Shown here: piece by piece, positions 1 through 5,806 of the stretch
Layout: every line of letters begins with the position of its first letter
Numbering within the stretch: position 1 is the first letter of the stretch
Source of the DNA: Bacillota bacterium
GTDB taxonomy: Bacteria; Bacillota; Clostridia; Lachnospirales; Lachnospiraceae
Direction: 5' to 3'
DNA length: 7,834 bases
Assembly (NCBI GenBank): GCA_022717655.1
Contig: JAIIAN010000142.1
Coordinates: 1 to 7,834 of the forward strand
Program-made: the position numbers and the translations under genes
The notes under the pieces: model-generated
What the model was told of the DNA's origin: nothing
What the model saw: only the letters and a program-made list of their open reading frames with translations
Databases searched by the model: none

Positions 1-1385
1 AGCATATCCATCTGGAATTCTTTTACTTTCTTTAATTCCACATCCAGCATGACTTTATGTGTTGCCACCCATAAGGTAATGACCTGTTCATGGTTGGAAA
101 GCGGTCTGCAAAGTGGCTGTTTTAATAATTCCATCAGACATTTTCCATAAGCTAACTGCTCTTTTGTCGCATCATCAAGGTCTGATGCAAACTGGGTAAA
201 GACTTCCATCTCACGATACTGAGCCAGATCAATACGAAGGCTTCCGCTTGCTTTTTTCATGGCTTTTGTCTGCGCAGCACCACCAACTCGTGATACGGAA
301 ACACCAACATTTACTGCCGGACGATTACCTGCAAAGAACAAATCACTTTCCAGGAAAATCTGTCCATCTGTAATAGAAATAACATTTGTTGGAATATATG
401 CAGAAACATCTCCTGCCTGAGTCTCAATAATTGGAAGTGCAGTAATGGAACCTCCACCTGCTTCCGGGCTTAAACGACTTGAACGTTCCAAAAGTCTTGA
501 GTGTAAGTAGAATACGTCACCAGGATAAGCTTCTCGTCCAGGGGAACGTTCCAGCAACAGAGAAAGTGCACGATATGCAACCGCATGTTTGGATAAATCA
601 TCATATACGATTAATACATCTTTTCCCTGATACATAAAATACTCTGCCAAAGCAGTTCCGGAATAAGGAACAATATACTGCAGCGGAGCACAGTCACTGG
701 CTGTTGCTGCAAATACAGTTGTGTAATCCATTGCACCATATTTTTCCAATGTTCCGGTTAATTTTGCAATCGTAGAAGCTTTCTGACCGATTGCTACATA
801 AATACAAATAACATCTTTGCCTTTCTGATTCAAAATAGTATCAATTGCAATAGACGTTTTACCGGTCTGTCTGTCACCGATAATTAATTCTCTTTGTCCT
901 CGACCGATTGGCAGCATGGAGTCAATAGCAAGAATTCCTGTTTCCATCGGTACGGTAACGGATTTACGGTCAATAATACCTGGTGCTTCATTTTCAATTG
1001 GACGGTAATCTTTCGCTTCGATACTACCTTTTCCATCAATTGGAGCACCCAGAGCATCTACCACTCTTCCGATATAGCCTTCGCCAACCGGAATACCTGC
1101 TCTTTTCTTTGTACGTGCTACTTTAGTGCCCTCTTTGATTCCTGTGTCTTTACCAAAGATAATAACACCAATCTCGTTTCTTTTGATATCCTGCACCATA
1201 CCTTTGACGCCATTTTCAAAAGTCACGATTTCACCATACATTGCGTGGTCTATCCCGTAAACAGTTGCAATTCCGTCACCAACCCAGATTACATTTCCTA
1301 CTTCACGGACGCCAGTTGCCATGTCGAAATTTTCTATTTCTTCTTTCAGAATGGAAATTATTTCTTCTGAATTGATTGAACTCAA
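1..1385 (-). CDS. atpA: F1Fo ATP synthase subunit alpha (AtpA), C-terminus cut by window edge
   Basis: This is the alpha subunit of the catalytic F1 head, which alternates with beta in the alpha3beta3 hexamer and carries the non-catalytic nucleotide sites on the cytoplasmic side of the membrane. The protein begins MSSINSEEIISILKEEIE, a typical alpha N-terminus. The Walker A motif GDRQTGKT is at about residues 170-177, and the conserved SVSRVGGAAQ arginine-finger segment is intact. About 461 residues are visible of the usual ~500, so roughly 40 C-terminal residues lie off the left edge. The start is TTG at 1385, chosen because GGAGG (1394-1398) sits 8 nt upstream; the first ATG (residue 22) would delete the conserved N-terminal helix. 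It starts 5 nt after the atpH stop. Identity is certain; only the 3' end is missing. Confidence 0.97.
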   Translation of the reverse strand, partial: MSSINSEEIISILKEEIENFDMATGVREVGNVIWVGDGIATVYGIDHAMYGEIVTFENGVKGMVQDIKRNEIGVIIFGKDTGIKEGTKVARTKKRAGIPVGEGYIGRVVDALGAPIDGKGSIEAKDYRPIENEAPGIIDRKSVTVPMETGILAIDSMLPIGRGQRELIIGDRQTGKTSIAIDTILNQKGKDVICIYVAIGQKASTIAKLTGTLEKYGAMDYTTVFAATASDCAPLQYIVPYSGTALAEYFMYQGKDVLIVYDDLSKHAVAYRALSLLLERSPGREAYPGDVFYLHSRLLERSSRLSPEAGGGSITALPIIETQAGDVSAYIPTNVISITDGQIFLESDLFFAGNRPAVNVGVSVSRVGGAAQTKAMKKASGSLRIDLAQYREMEVFTQFASDLDDATKEQLAYGKCLMELLKQPLCRPLSNHEQVITLWVATHKVMLDVELKKVKEFQMDM

Positions 1386-1390
1386 ACCGT

Positions 1391-1888
1391 TCACCTCCAG
1401 GTTAATTTTTGTTGTAATGCATTGATTTTGCCTTTTAAGCTGTAATCAATTTCTTCATCTTCTATCCGAATACAAAATCCTCCAATTAAAGATTTGTCTT
1501 CGATTTGTTTTATCTGCACATCTTTCGTGTGGTACTTTTTACATAGGAAGTTTTTCATTCTATCTAACTGCTCTTTTTTCGGAGCTACCACATAAAATAA
1601 TTCTGCATTTAAGATATTATGTCGTTTATTGTAATACTCCTGATATTCTTTAAAAATCTCCTGTGCAAGGGATGCCTTGTGATAACGGCACAACACCTTC
1701 ATGAAATTACATATTTCTTTTGGAAAAATCTTATCAATCACATTTTCCTTTTCTTTTAAAGAAACAACGGGACTAGAAAGTACCTCTGATACTTCAGGGG
1801 CTGCTTTCAGTATTGCGTTTGCAGACGCTGTCACTTCCGGTGCTATATTTAATTCATATAACACTTTTGCATAATTAGTTTCTGTCAT
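1391..1888 (-). CDS. atpH: F1Fo ATP synthase subunit delta (AtpH)
   Basis: Delta (OSCP-like) subunit, which ties the peripheral stalk b subunits to the top of the alpha3beta3 head. The protein of about 165 residues begins MTETNYAKVLYELN, matching the family N-terminus (YAxALYELA). Its C-terminal part contains KSLIGGFCIRIEDEEIDYSLKGK, starting about residue 131, matching the family signature 'ligGfvvrigdkvlDgSvrgkL'. An in-frame GTG at 1897 would add three residues, but it lies inside the AGGTGA ribosome binding site (1894-1899) that is correctly placed 5-6 nt before the ATG at 1888, so ATG is preferred. The gene overlaps the end of atpF by 14 nt, implying translational coupling, and its last codons contain the binding site for atpA. 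The subunit is assigned from sequence plus operon position. Confidence 0.93.
   Translation of the reverse strand: MTETNYAKVLYELNIAPEVTASANAILKAAPEVSEVLSSPVVSLKEKENVIDKIFPKEICNFMKVLCRYHKASLAQEIFKEYQEYYNKRHNILNAELFYVVAPKKEQLDRMKNFLCKKYHTKDVQIKQIEDKSLIGGFCIRIEDEEIDYSLKGKINALQQKLTWR
1394..1398 (-). promoter_or_regulatory. Ribosome binding site deciding the atpA TTG start
   Basis: On the minus strand this reads GGAGG, 8 nt before TTG at 1385. It overlaps the last sense codons of atpH, so atpA initiation is probably coupled to atpH termination. It supports the TTG start over any internal ATG. Confidence 0.8.
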
Positions 1889-2369
1889 CTGTATCACCTG
1901 TTTCTGCTAAGAACTGGTCATATAACATACTGTTGCCCTCTTTGCTGCTTCCCTGACTAAGCAGTTTCTTTGCAGCTTCCAAAGCCAAATCTGCAATCTC
2001 ACTCTTTGCACCTGACATTGCATTTTGTTTCTCCTGTTCAGCAGTATTTCTTGCATTTTCAAGAATTCTTGAAGCCTTTTCATTTGCTTCTTTTAAAGTA
2101 CGTTCGCTAAGTGCTTTCGCATCACTTCTTGCATCGGCAATAATCTGAACAGATTCTTCTTTTGCACCACTTAAAGCAGTTTCATACTGTGTTTTCATTT
2201 CCTGTGCCTGATTTTGAACTGTTTCTGCGTCTTTAAACTGCTGTGCAATAAGATTTTTTCTTTTTTCCATAATTCCTGTGATAGGTCCAATCAGGAATTT
2301 TTTCATTAAGAGATAAAGAATAATCAGGTTAATAATGGTCCAGAGAAGGTCCCAGCCTAACTTCAGCAC
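1875..2369 (-). CDS. atpF: F1Fo ATP synthase subunit b (AtpF)
   Basis: Peripheral stalk subunit b, which dimerises and holds F1 against rotation. The 164-residue protein has one N-terminal membrane segment (about residues 5-27, WDLLWTIINLIILYLLMKKF), followed by the family motif around FLIGPITGIMEKRKNLI. A long charged, Ala/Glu/Lys-rich helix fills residues 35-145 and is expected to form the right-handed coiled coil. The start is GTG at 2369, with AGGTGA (2376-2381) 6 nt upstream. The gene lies 19 nt after atpE and overlaps atpH. The membrane segment lacks a cleavable signal, as usual. Length and architecture are normal for the family. Confidence 0.95.
   Translation of the reverse strand: MLKLGWDLLWTIINLIILYLLMKKFLIGPITGIMEKRKNLIAQQFKDAETVQNQAQEMKTQYETALSGAKEESVQIIADARSDAKALSERTLKEANEKASRILENARNTAEQEKQNAMSGAKSEIADLALEAAKKLLSQGSSKEGNSMLYDQFLAETGDTDDRN
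1894..1899 (-). promoter_or_regulatory. Ribosome binding site deciding the atpH ATG start
   Basis: On the minus strand this reads AGGTGA, 5-6 nt before ATG at 1888. The alternative upstream GTG start (1895-1897) is part of this same element and has no well-placed binding site of its own. A near-identical AGGTGA stands before atpF. Confidence 0.7.
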
Positions 2370-2388
2370 CTGTCTTCACCTGCCTTCC

Positions 2389-2604
2389 TTATTTTACGAA
2401 TAAGATTAACAAACCAATTACGAAACCGTAAATAGCAGTTGCCTCTGCAAGGGCACAACCTAATAACAATGCTTTACTGATTTTTGACTCTGCTTCCGGC
2501 TGACGTGCAATAGCTTCTACTGCTTTAGAAGTTGCAAGACCAATACCAACACCTGCTCCTAAACCTGTTAAAACTGCGATACCCGCACCAATTGCTGTTA
2601 ACAT
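2389..2604 (-). CDS. atpE: F1Fo ATP synthase subunit c (AtpE), rotor ring proteolipid
   Basis: Subunit c, a 71-residue hairpin of two membrane helices that forms the ion-carrying rotor ring. Helix 1 is Gly-rich (GAGIAVLTGLGAGVGIG, about 6-22), the polar loop is ARQPE (33-37), and helix 2 carries the ion-binding glutamate E54 in ALAEATAIYG. Sodium-type rings such as that of Ilyobacter use a Gln in helix 1 and a Ser after the Glu. Here those positions are Ile21 and Ala55, so proton coupling is inferred. The start is ATG at 2604 with AAGGAG about 9 nt upstream. A 60-nt A-rich spacer separates it from atpB, consistent with the extra translation this high-copy subunit needs. Confidence 0.97.
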   Translation of the reverse strand: MLTAIGAGIAVLTGLGAGVGIGLATSKAVEAIARQPEAESKISKALLLGCALAEATAIYGFVIGLLILFVK

Positions 2605-2664
2605 ATTTCATTTCTCCTTTTCGTTTCTTATTTTTTTGATTACTCTTCATTAATTCTTCATTAA
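2605..2664 (-). promoter_or_regulatory. atpB-atpE intercistronic leader with tandem repeat
   Basis: This 60-nt spacer is the longest gap inside the operon. Read on the minus strand it carries two direct copies of TTAATGAAGA (2655-2664 and 2644-2653) and then an A-rich, apparently unstructured stretch ending in AAAAGGAG before atpE. In Escherichia coli the atpE leader is a known translation enhancer for the c subunit. A similar role is inferred here, not shown. Confidence 0.4.
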
Positions 2665-3336
2665 CTACTCTTCAATTTGCTCTTTAATAAAGAGCGATGT
2701 TAAAAATACAAATACATATGCCTGAATCAGCCCATCGAAAATATCAAAATAGAGACTGAACGGCACCGGTATTGCAACCGGAATAATCATTTTAATTAAT
2801 TCCATTACGACAAAAGCACCGATAACGTTACCAAAAAGTCGCATACAAAGGGATACGGGACGAATTGCAATTTCCATAATATTAATCGGAGTAACAATTG
2901 CCATCGGTTCCGCAAAACTATGTACAAAACCTTTTAGTCCTTTTTGCCGAAATCCGGAATATTCTATCAGGCAAATACTCATAATTGCCAGACCTGCTGT
3001 TACATTTAAGTCTTTTGTTGGCGGTTTAAATCCAAGAAGTCCAATTAAGTTTGCCACGCCTATATAGATGGCCACCGTAATCAAATACGGTACATATCTC
3101 TTGCCTCTCTCTCCTAAGATATCTGTGAAGAAATCTTGTAAGAAACCAATTCCAGCTTCCAATGCCAGCTGTTTTTTTCCTGGATTTTCCACTTTCAGGT
3201 TTCTGACTAATAGAATAGAGATAATGGTAAGTGCCGCCATAATAATCCAGGTGACAACGGTAGACTCTCCTACTGGTATACCACCAAAAACTGGAATGGT
3301 AAAAACGGTTTCGCAGTTAAGCTCTTCCGTAATCAT
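2665..3336 (-). CDS. atpB: F1Fo ATP synthase subunit a (AtpB)
   Basis: Subunit a, the membrane stator that forms the two ion half-channels beside the c ring. The 223-residue protein has about five hydrophobic segments. The essential arginine is R166 in SLCMRLFGNVIGAF, and the C-terminal helix contains FDGLIQAYVFVFLTSLF, the conserved 'iQAyvFtlLt' signature. The start ATG at 3336 is the only plausible one, since an in-frame TAG lies a few codons upstream (near 3372). Its ribosome binding site is poor: the strong GGAGG at 3359-3363 is 22 nt away. It is the first gene of the operon. There is no atpI upstream, although atpI precedes atpB in many bacteria. Length is at the short end for the family but complete. 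Confidence 0.96.
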   Translation of the reverse strand: MITEELNCETVFTIPVFGGIPVGESTVVTWIIMAALTIISILLVRNLKVENPGKKQLALEAGIGFLQDFFTDILGERGKRYVPYLITVAIYIGVANLIGLLGFKPPTKDLNVTAGLAIMSICLIEYSGFRQKGLKGFVHSFAEPMAIVTPINIMEIAIRPVSLCMRLFGNVIGAFVVMELIKMIIPVAIPVPFSLYFDIFDGLIQAYVFVFLTSLFIKEQIEE

Positions 3337-3403
3337 TTCCGCTATATCCGTAGGACATCCTCCCTTTCTCTAAAATTTTGTTGTCTAAAACTCCTTTCTT
3401 CAT
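3317..3403 (-). CDS. Possible 28-codon leader peptide overlapping the atpB start
   Basis: A small open frame begins at ATG 3403 (MKKGVLDNKILEKGR...) and ends at TAA 3317-3319, running 20 nt past the atpB start in another frame. Only a weak binding site precedes it. It contains two strong SD-like strings, AAAGGAG and AAAGGGAGG, neither of which is properly spaced for any start codon. It could serve to deliver ribosomes to the poorly equipped atpB start, or it may be chance. No homology is recognised. Confidence 0.18.
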   Translation of the reverse strand: MKKGVLDNKILEKGRMSYGYSGNDYGRA

Positions 3404-3420
3404 ACTCTAATTCGTGTCTA

Positions 3421-3449
3421 AATTTACTCCCAAAAAATGGTTTTGTCAA
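3421..3449 (-). promoter_or_regulatory. Promoter of the atp operon
   Basis: On the minus strand a perfect -35 TTGACA (3444-3449) is followed by a 17-bp spacer and the -10 hexamer TAAATT (3421-3426). This predicts transcription starting near 3414 and a leader of about 78 nt before atpB. A second TTGTCA lies just upstream of the -35. Hexamer quality and spacing fit a housekeeping sigma factor. Confidence 0.7.
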
Positions 3450-3670
3450 TCTTTTGACAACTTCTCTGTTTTCTCCAATTTTCGTCTGTTTTTCGGTAAT
3501 TTTTTTTGTTTCTTTTCCATTTTAGCCGGTGATTTTCGTTGCTTTTTGTGTACCTATCGGTATATAACCAAATTGCTTCCTGTATTTTGTACGTTTTTCT
3601 TGTTTTTTTGGTATTATTTTTAGTACTTTCGCTTATTTTTTGGTTTTACCAATTACAAAAAAATGCCCCC

Positions 3671-3701
3671 TTACACAAAAAAAGGCTTGTTTTTTGTGTA
3701 A
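3671..3701. repeat. Perfect 12-bp inverted repeat in the divergent intergenic region
   Basis: TTACACAAAAAA (3671-3682) and TTTTTTGTGTAA (3690-3701) are exact reverse complements separated by 7 nt. The palindrome lies about 220 bp from the atp promoter and 70-110 bp from the likely thioredoxin transcription start. It could be an operator or an AT-rich hairpin; the stem has only two G-C pairs, so it is weak as an intrinsic terminator. Confidence 0.6.
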
Positions 3702-3770
3702 TCTTACATATAATTTTTCTTTTTTCTCTTTCGTTTTTTTCTGATATTGCGTGTTTTTTATTGGAATTTG

Positions 3771-3779
3771 TGGTAAAAT
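3771..3779 (+). promoter_or_regulatory. Candidate extended -10 promoter for the thioredoxin operon
   Basis: TGGTAAAAT has an extended -10 TG dinucleotide (3771-3772) and a near-consensus hexamer TAAAAT (3774-3779). There is no good -35 at the usual distance; GTGTTT is at 17 bp. It predicts a start near 3786 and an 80-nt leader. A second extended -10 (TGGTATTAT, near 3610) is an alternative. Confidence 0.35.
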
Positions 3780-3864
3780 AGAAGCAATCTCTCTTTATTT
3801 GATACTACGATTATTAGAGATGAGCAAAACACATTGATTCTATAAAAAAGGATGTGATGAAAAA

Positions 3865-4734
3865 ATGGAACAGCTTATCATTATTGGCGCAGGCCCTGCC
3901 GGAGTTTCAGCAGCCCTTTATGCCATTCGTCTTGGCGTAACACCACTGGTCATTCATAACGGAATTGGTGCTTTAAAAAAGGCTTCCATAATCGAAAATT
4001 ATTACGGACTTCCTGCTCCCATTTCCGGTGAAAAATTATACGAAACCGGTCTTTCTCAGCTTAAGGCACTTAATATTCCTGTTGCAGAAGAAGAACTTCT
4101 TTCGATTGCTTATGATAACGGTGTTTATCAAGTGCAGACTTCTTTTCATTCCTATGAAAGCCAGGCAATCATCCTTGCTACCGGTGCAAAACGAAATCCG
4201 ATTACTTTAAAGGAAGCCAAAAAATACGAAGGAAATGGAATCAGTTATTGTGCAGTATGTGACGGTTTCTTCTTCCGAAATAAAAATGTTGGAATTCTTG
4301 GAAATGGAGACTATGCACTTCACGAGGCAAAAGTTCTCGAACCTCTTGCAAAAGCCGTGACTATCTTTACCAACGGACTGACTGAAACTTTTGATTCCTC
4401 TGTACTTGGAAACATTCAGGTCAATCATAAAAAACTGCTTTCAGTTGGAGGCGAAAATTCCTTAGAATGGATTACTTTTGAAGACGGCTCAAAGCTTAAC
4501 ATTGATGGATTGTTTGTTGCTCTTGGAAGTGCCGGAAGTACCGACATTGCCAAAAAATTAGGATTGATTTTAAAAGACAATCATATTATGATTGAGACAG
4601 ATACTTCCACAATGCTTCCTGGCTTCTTTGCCGCCGGAGACTGCACCGGAGGTATGATGCAAATTGCAAAAGCCGTGTACGAAGGCGCACAGGCTGGTAC
4701 AAAGGCAGTAAAATTTATTAAAAATACCAAATAA
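3865..4734 (+). CDS. Thioredoxin reductase-like flavoprotein without the NADPH phosphate-binding motif
   Basis: Low-molecular-weight thioredoxin reductase family, expected to reduce the thioredoxin encoded immediately downstream through a flavin and a CxxC pair in the cytoplasm. Visible features in order are the FAD Rossmann motif GAGPAG (8-13), the ATGAKRNP segment (105-112), the redox centre CAVCDG (C129, C132, D133), a second Rossmann turn GNGDYA (146-151), and the C-terminal FAD motif PGFFAAGDC (252-260). At 289 residues it is shorter than NADPH enzymes (about 310-320). The HRRxxxR motif that binds the NADPH 2'-phosphate is replaced by TIFTNGLTETF. This points to NADH use or to the ferredoxin-dependent clostridial branch (FFTR-like); which one is inference. 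The start is ATG 3865, with AAGGATGTGATG upstream. The family assignment is secure, the electron donor is not. Confidence 0.9.
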   Translation: MEQLIIIGAGPAGVSAALYAIRLGVTPLVIHNGIGALKKASIIENYYGLPAPISGEKLYETGLSQLKALNIPVAEEELLSIAYDNGVYQVQTSFHSYESQAIILATGAKRNPITLKEAKKYEGNGISYCAVCDGFFFRNKNVGILGNGDYALHEAKVLEPLAKAVTIFTNGLTETFDSSVLGNIQVNHKKLLSVGGENSLEWITFEDGSKLNIDGLFVALGSAGSTDIAKKLGLILKDNHIMIETDTSTMLPGFFAAGDCTGGMMQIAKAVYEGAQAGTKAVKFIKNTK

Positions 4735-4774
4735 CTTTCTTATTCTTACTAACTTTATAAAGGAGACGTAAATC

Positions 4775-5083
4775 ATGGAAATTACATTAACCAATGAAAA
4801 TTTTGAAGAAGAAGTTTTAAACTCTGATGTTCCTGTTTTAGTTGATTTTTGGGCTGTATGGTGCATGCCTTGCAAAATGCTTGCTCCGATTGTCGAAGAA
4901 CTGGCAAATGAAGCAAACGGTGCTTACAAAGTCGGAAAAGTTAACGTAGATGAAGCACCGGAACTCGCAGCACGCTATCGAATTGCAGGAATTCCAGCTA
5001 TCGTTGTTTTCAAAGATGGAGAAGTTTACAAAAAATCCATTGGCGTTGTTCCAAAAGCTGACTTAGAAGAATTATTGAAATAA
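4775..5083 (+). CDS. trxA: Thioredoxin with an atypical WCMPC active site
   Basis: Small cytoplasmic dithiol-disulfide exchange protein, 102 residues, normal length. Family landmarks are the buried Asp (D24), the redox motif WCMPCK (C30, C33), the cis-proline P74 in GIPAIVVF, and the glycines of FKDGE (G82) and of the following strand (G90). The canonical active site is WCGPC; here Gly is Met (codon ATG at 4865-4867), and the cis-Pro neighbour Thr is Ala. Both residues contact substrates, so redox potential or partner choice may be altered. AAAGGAG sits about 9 nt before ATG 4775. The gene lies 40 nt after the reductase and before a terminator, so the pair form a two-gene operon. A dedicated partner of the non-canonical reductase is the simplest reading. 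Confidence 0.93.
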   Translation: MEITLTNENFEEEVLNSDVPVLVDFWAVWCMPCKMLAPIVEELANEANGAYKVGKVNVDEAPELAARYRIAGIPAIVVFKDGEVYKKSIGVVPKADLEELLK

Positions 5084-5090
5084 TCAAACA

Positions 5091-5135
5091 GGGAAAGTAA
5101 GTAGCCGAAATTCCTCTTACTTTCCCCATTTTTTT
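5091..5135 (+). terminator. Rho-independent terminator of the thioredoxin operon
   Basis: GGGAAAGTAAG (5091-5101) and CTTACTTTCCC (5116-5126) form a perfect 11-bp stem with a 14-nt loop, followed two bases later by seven T residues (5129-5135). It starts 7 nt after the trxA stop codon. Confidence 0.9.
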
Positions 5136-5216
5136 ATCAACCTGATACCAGCAAATTTCCATCTCTGCTTATTATTTTTTACAATTGAAACAGAAAACTT
5201 ACTTGATTCGGTTAAA
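5136..5216. other. Short convergent spacer between the thioredoxin operon and the phosphatase
   Basis: These 81 bp lie between the trx terminator and the phosphatase stop codon. I see no gene and no strong stem-loop followed by T residues for the minus strand, so phosphatase transcripts may rely on the reverse of the trx hairpin or another mechanism. Confidence 0.4.
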
Positions 5217-5681
5217 TCAGATTTTATTTTCTTGTCTCAGATATTCTAAAAATCCTTCACATCCCTCAATTACATCATTGTACGTTGCATCAAAATCACC
5301 GGTATACCATGGATCTGCTATATCTCTCCCCGAACCTGCGAAAGAAAGAAACTTGTACACTTTTCCCTCTGGGTCTCCCTTTAATATCCGGTTCAAATTT
5401 CGTATATTTGCAGTATCCATTCCGATGATATAGTCAAATTTATCATAATCTGACAACGAAATCTGCTTTGCTCTATGAGGCACTAATGGAATTCCTGTTT
5501 CTCTTAATTTGTTTACTGTACCTCTGTGAGGAGGATTTCCAATCTCCTCTGTACTGGTTGCAGCACTGTCTATGACAAATCTGTCCGACAGACCTAACTC
5601 TTTTACCTTATAGGTAAATACACTCTCTGATAAAGTTGAACGACATATATTGCCGTGGCACACAAATAATATTTTTATCAT
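5217..5681 (-). CDS. Low-molecular-weight protein tyrosine phosphatase
   Basis: Cytoplasmic phosphatase that hydrolyses phosphotyrosine (in some members phosphoarginine) through a cysteine-phosphate intermediate. The P-loop CHGNICRS at residues 8-15 (nucleophile C8, R14, S15) fits CxGNxCRS. The general acid is in the DPWYTGDF segment (D123), and the middle contains the family patterns DSAATS (38-43) and PHRAKQIS (68-75). The length, 154 residues, is normal. The start is ATG 5681, with AAGGAG about 10 nt upstream. Its neighbours are unrelated: the thioredoxin operon converges on it, and mobile DNA lies directly upstream, which may have replaced its native promoter. I see no clear terminator after it. 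Bacterial relatives often act on tyrosine kinases of polysaccharide synthesis, but nothing here identifies the substrate. Confidence 0.94.
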   Translation of the reverse strand: MIKILFVCHGNICRSTLSESVFTYKVKELGLSDRFVIDSAATSTEEIGNPPHRGTVNKLRETGIPLVPHRAKQISLSDYDKFDYIIGMDTANIRNLNRILKGDPEGKVYKFLSFAGSGRDIADPWYTGDFDATYNDVIEGCEGFLEYLRQENKI

Positions 5682-5806
5682 GCCTTAAAAACTCCTTGAA
5701 AATACTGATTTTCCTTGATTTTACGCCACTTTCTACGATTTGCTGTGATAGATTGTTTTCTTCGTTTTCGTCGCATATCGTGGCATAAATTCGTATATCT
5801 TGTCAT
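5678..5806 (-). CDS. Possible 42-codon very basic peptide coupled to the phosphatase
   Basis: An open frame from ATG 5806 (or ATG 5776, giving MRRKRRKQSITANRRKWRK...) ends at TGA 5678-5680, overlapping the phosphatase ATG in an ATGA arrangement. About a third of its residues are Arg or Lys, and its tail contains the phosphatase ribosome binding site. Neither start has a recognisable binding site, and it lies where an integrated element meets the host gene, so it may be a remnant or chance. I do not recognise a family. Confidence 0.22.
   Translation of the reverse strand: MTRYTNLCHDMRRKRRKQSITANRRKWRKIKENQYFQGVFKA

Larger units (their letters stand above)
3337..3864. other. Divergent intergenic region, T-rich on the plus strand
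   Basis: These 528 bp separate the atp operon (minus) from the thioredoxin operon (plus). They hold the atp promoter near 3421-3449, a perfect inverted repeat at 3671-3701 and a candidate thioredoxin promoter near 3771-3779. From about 3460 to 3760 the plus strand is dominated by T runs. This creates open frames of Phe/Leu-rich composition with no ribosome binding site, which I do not regard as genes. No atpI or RNA gene was recognised. Confidence 0.6.

Noticed and set aside
894..1370. 158-codon plus-strand frame opposite atpA
   Set aside because: It is antisense to a highly conserved gene, with odd composition (many Asn, Phe, Ser, Cys) and no binding site or known family.
1886..1897. GTG at 1897 as the atpH start
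   Set aside because: This GTG is part of the AGGTGA ribosome binding site that fits the ATG at 1888, which also matches the family N-terminus.
3414..3781. Two hydrophobic plus-strand open frames of 69 and 80 codons
   Set aside because: They arise from T-rich sequence (Phe/Leu/Val-rich), overlap the atp promoter and the palindrome, and have no ribosome binding site.
4207..4875. Minus-strand frames opposite the reductase and thioredoxin genes
   Set aside because: They overlap well-identified genes and show no family features or start signals.
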